Positions 27,541 to 27,743 of a stretch of 27,743 nt of DNA are shown here, one piece after another (position 1 is the stretch's first letter; each line of letters begins with the position of its first letter). The translations under genes and the position numbers were made by a program. The notes under the pieces are model-generated. The model saw nothing but the letters and a program-made list of their open reading frames with translations, was not told the origin of the DNA and searched no databases. Where the stretch lies: positions 1 through 27,743 of the forward strand of contig JALJEE010000139.1 of the NCBI GenBank assembly GCA_023231475.1. Direction: 5' to 3'. Source of the DNA: Seison nebaliae. Taxonomy: Eukaryota; Rotifera; Pararotatoria; Seisonacea; Seisonidae.

Positions 27541-27743
27541 TTATAAAACATATAATCGATGCATTCGAAGTCTGTTAGGTTGCAAACGCTCCTTCTCTAG
27601 AGCATTTATGTTCTCCATCGTCGATCTTCCGCCATTTCCGATTATGTTGGCTAAGCGGTATATTTCTTTACTAGAGAAGATGGATACTTCAGAATTTCCG
27701 TCGCCTTCTTTTATCGAATTGTTACCACTTACGTCTCCTTTAT
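27541..27743 (-). CDS. 3' end of a gene cut by the window edge, unknown
   Basis: On the minus strand a frame is open from the window end (first full codon at 27741) to a TAA at 27543-27541, giving 66 residues. The composition is strongly protein-like: a Gly/Ser/Asn/Glu stretch, then EIYRLANIIGNGGRS, and a Leu/Arg-rich end with ALEKERLQPNRLRMHRLYVL as the final twenty residues. No family is recognised. The plus strand is also open here, but its frame is a less natural protein. An internal GAC|GTAAGT near the window edge could be a real donor, in which case this terminal reading would start downstream of it. Confidence 0.5.
   Translation of the reverse strand, partial: KGDVSGNNSIKEGDGNSEVSIFSSKEIYRLANIIGNGGRSTMENINALEKERLQPNRLRMHRLYVL

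Noticed and set aside
27521-27743. Plus-strand open frame at the right edge
   Set aside because: The overlapping minus-strand frame gives a more natural protein end and a proper stop. The plus frame begins without a good start context.
1-27743. CRISPR arrays, bacterial operons or ribosome binding sites
   Set aside because: Spliceosomal introns, nuclear tRNAs and AATAAA signals show this is eukaryotic DNA. The 16-nt motif array at 17.7 kb has degenerate, bidirectional units and no spacers.

Overview
This is AT-rich nuclear DNA from an animal. The evidence is a set of eukaryotic housekeeping genes including SRA1 and WEE1 types, two nuclear tRNA genes (one with a canonical tRNA-Tyr intron), spliceosomal introns and AATAAA signals. 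I cannot name the species. Four conserved genes are intronless (MRG/MSL3-like, WEE1-like, SRA1, NUBP1). The others carry many tiny introns, mostly 41-90 nt. Of 22 introns I could place with confidence, 19 begin with GTT rather than GTA/GTG, and none has the GTRAGT consensus. This points to a compact, fast-evolving animal genome.

Layout. 1-1.14 kb: a small ORF, tRNA-Glu and tRNA-Tyr, all on the minus strand. 1.87-2.6 kb: a small spliced plus-strand gene that runs into the first copy of a ~0.5 kb duplicated element (second copy at 8.15-8.67 kb, with a partial third upstream part at ~8.8 kb). 2.97-3.98 kb: an intronless orphan secreted glycoprotein (minus). 4.68-7.63 kb: a chromodomain + MRG-domain protein (minus). 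8.7-10.28 kb: AT-rich intergenic DNA with a transposon-end-like motif, an AT palindrome and a candidate structured RNA. 10.28-11.55 kb: gene A, a spliced type I membrane protein, followed by two unassigned exons. 12.3-15.0 kb: WEE1-like kinase (minus). 15-18 kb: mostly intergenic, with two weak gene candidates and an array of a 16-nt motif in both orientations. 18.18-19.69 kb: gene B, a paralogue of gene A. 20.2-26.2 kb: a tightly packed block of SRA1 (+), NUBP1 (-), EFL1 (+) and MRPS11 (+). The right edge cuts a minus-strand gene.

How the genes relate. NUBP1 (cytosolic Fe-S assembly) and EFL1 (60S maturation) are head-to-head, 144 bp apart, and probably share a promoter. SRA1 and NUBP1 are tail-to-tail with interleaved poly(A) signals. 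EFL1 and MRPS11 follow one another with 72 bp between them. Genes A and B are the most novel content. They share exon phases, exact sizes of two internal exons and six cysteines, and they match no family I recognise. Several genes have a splice-acceptor-like sequence just before the start codon, so 5' UTR introns or spliced-leader trans-splicing should be tested.
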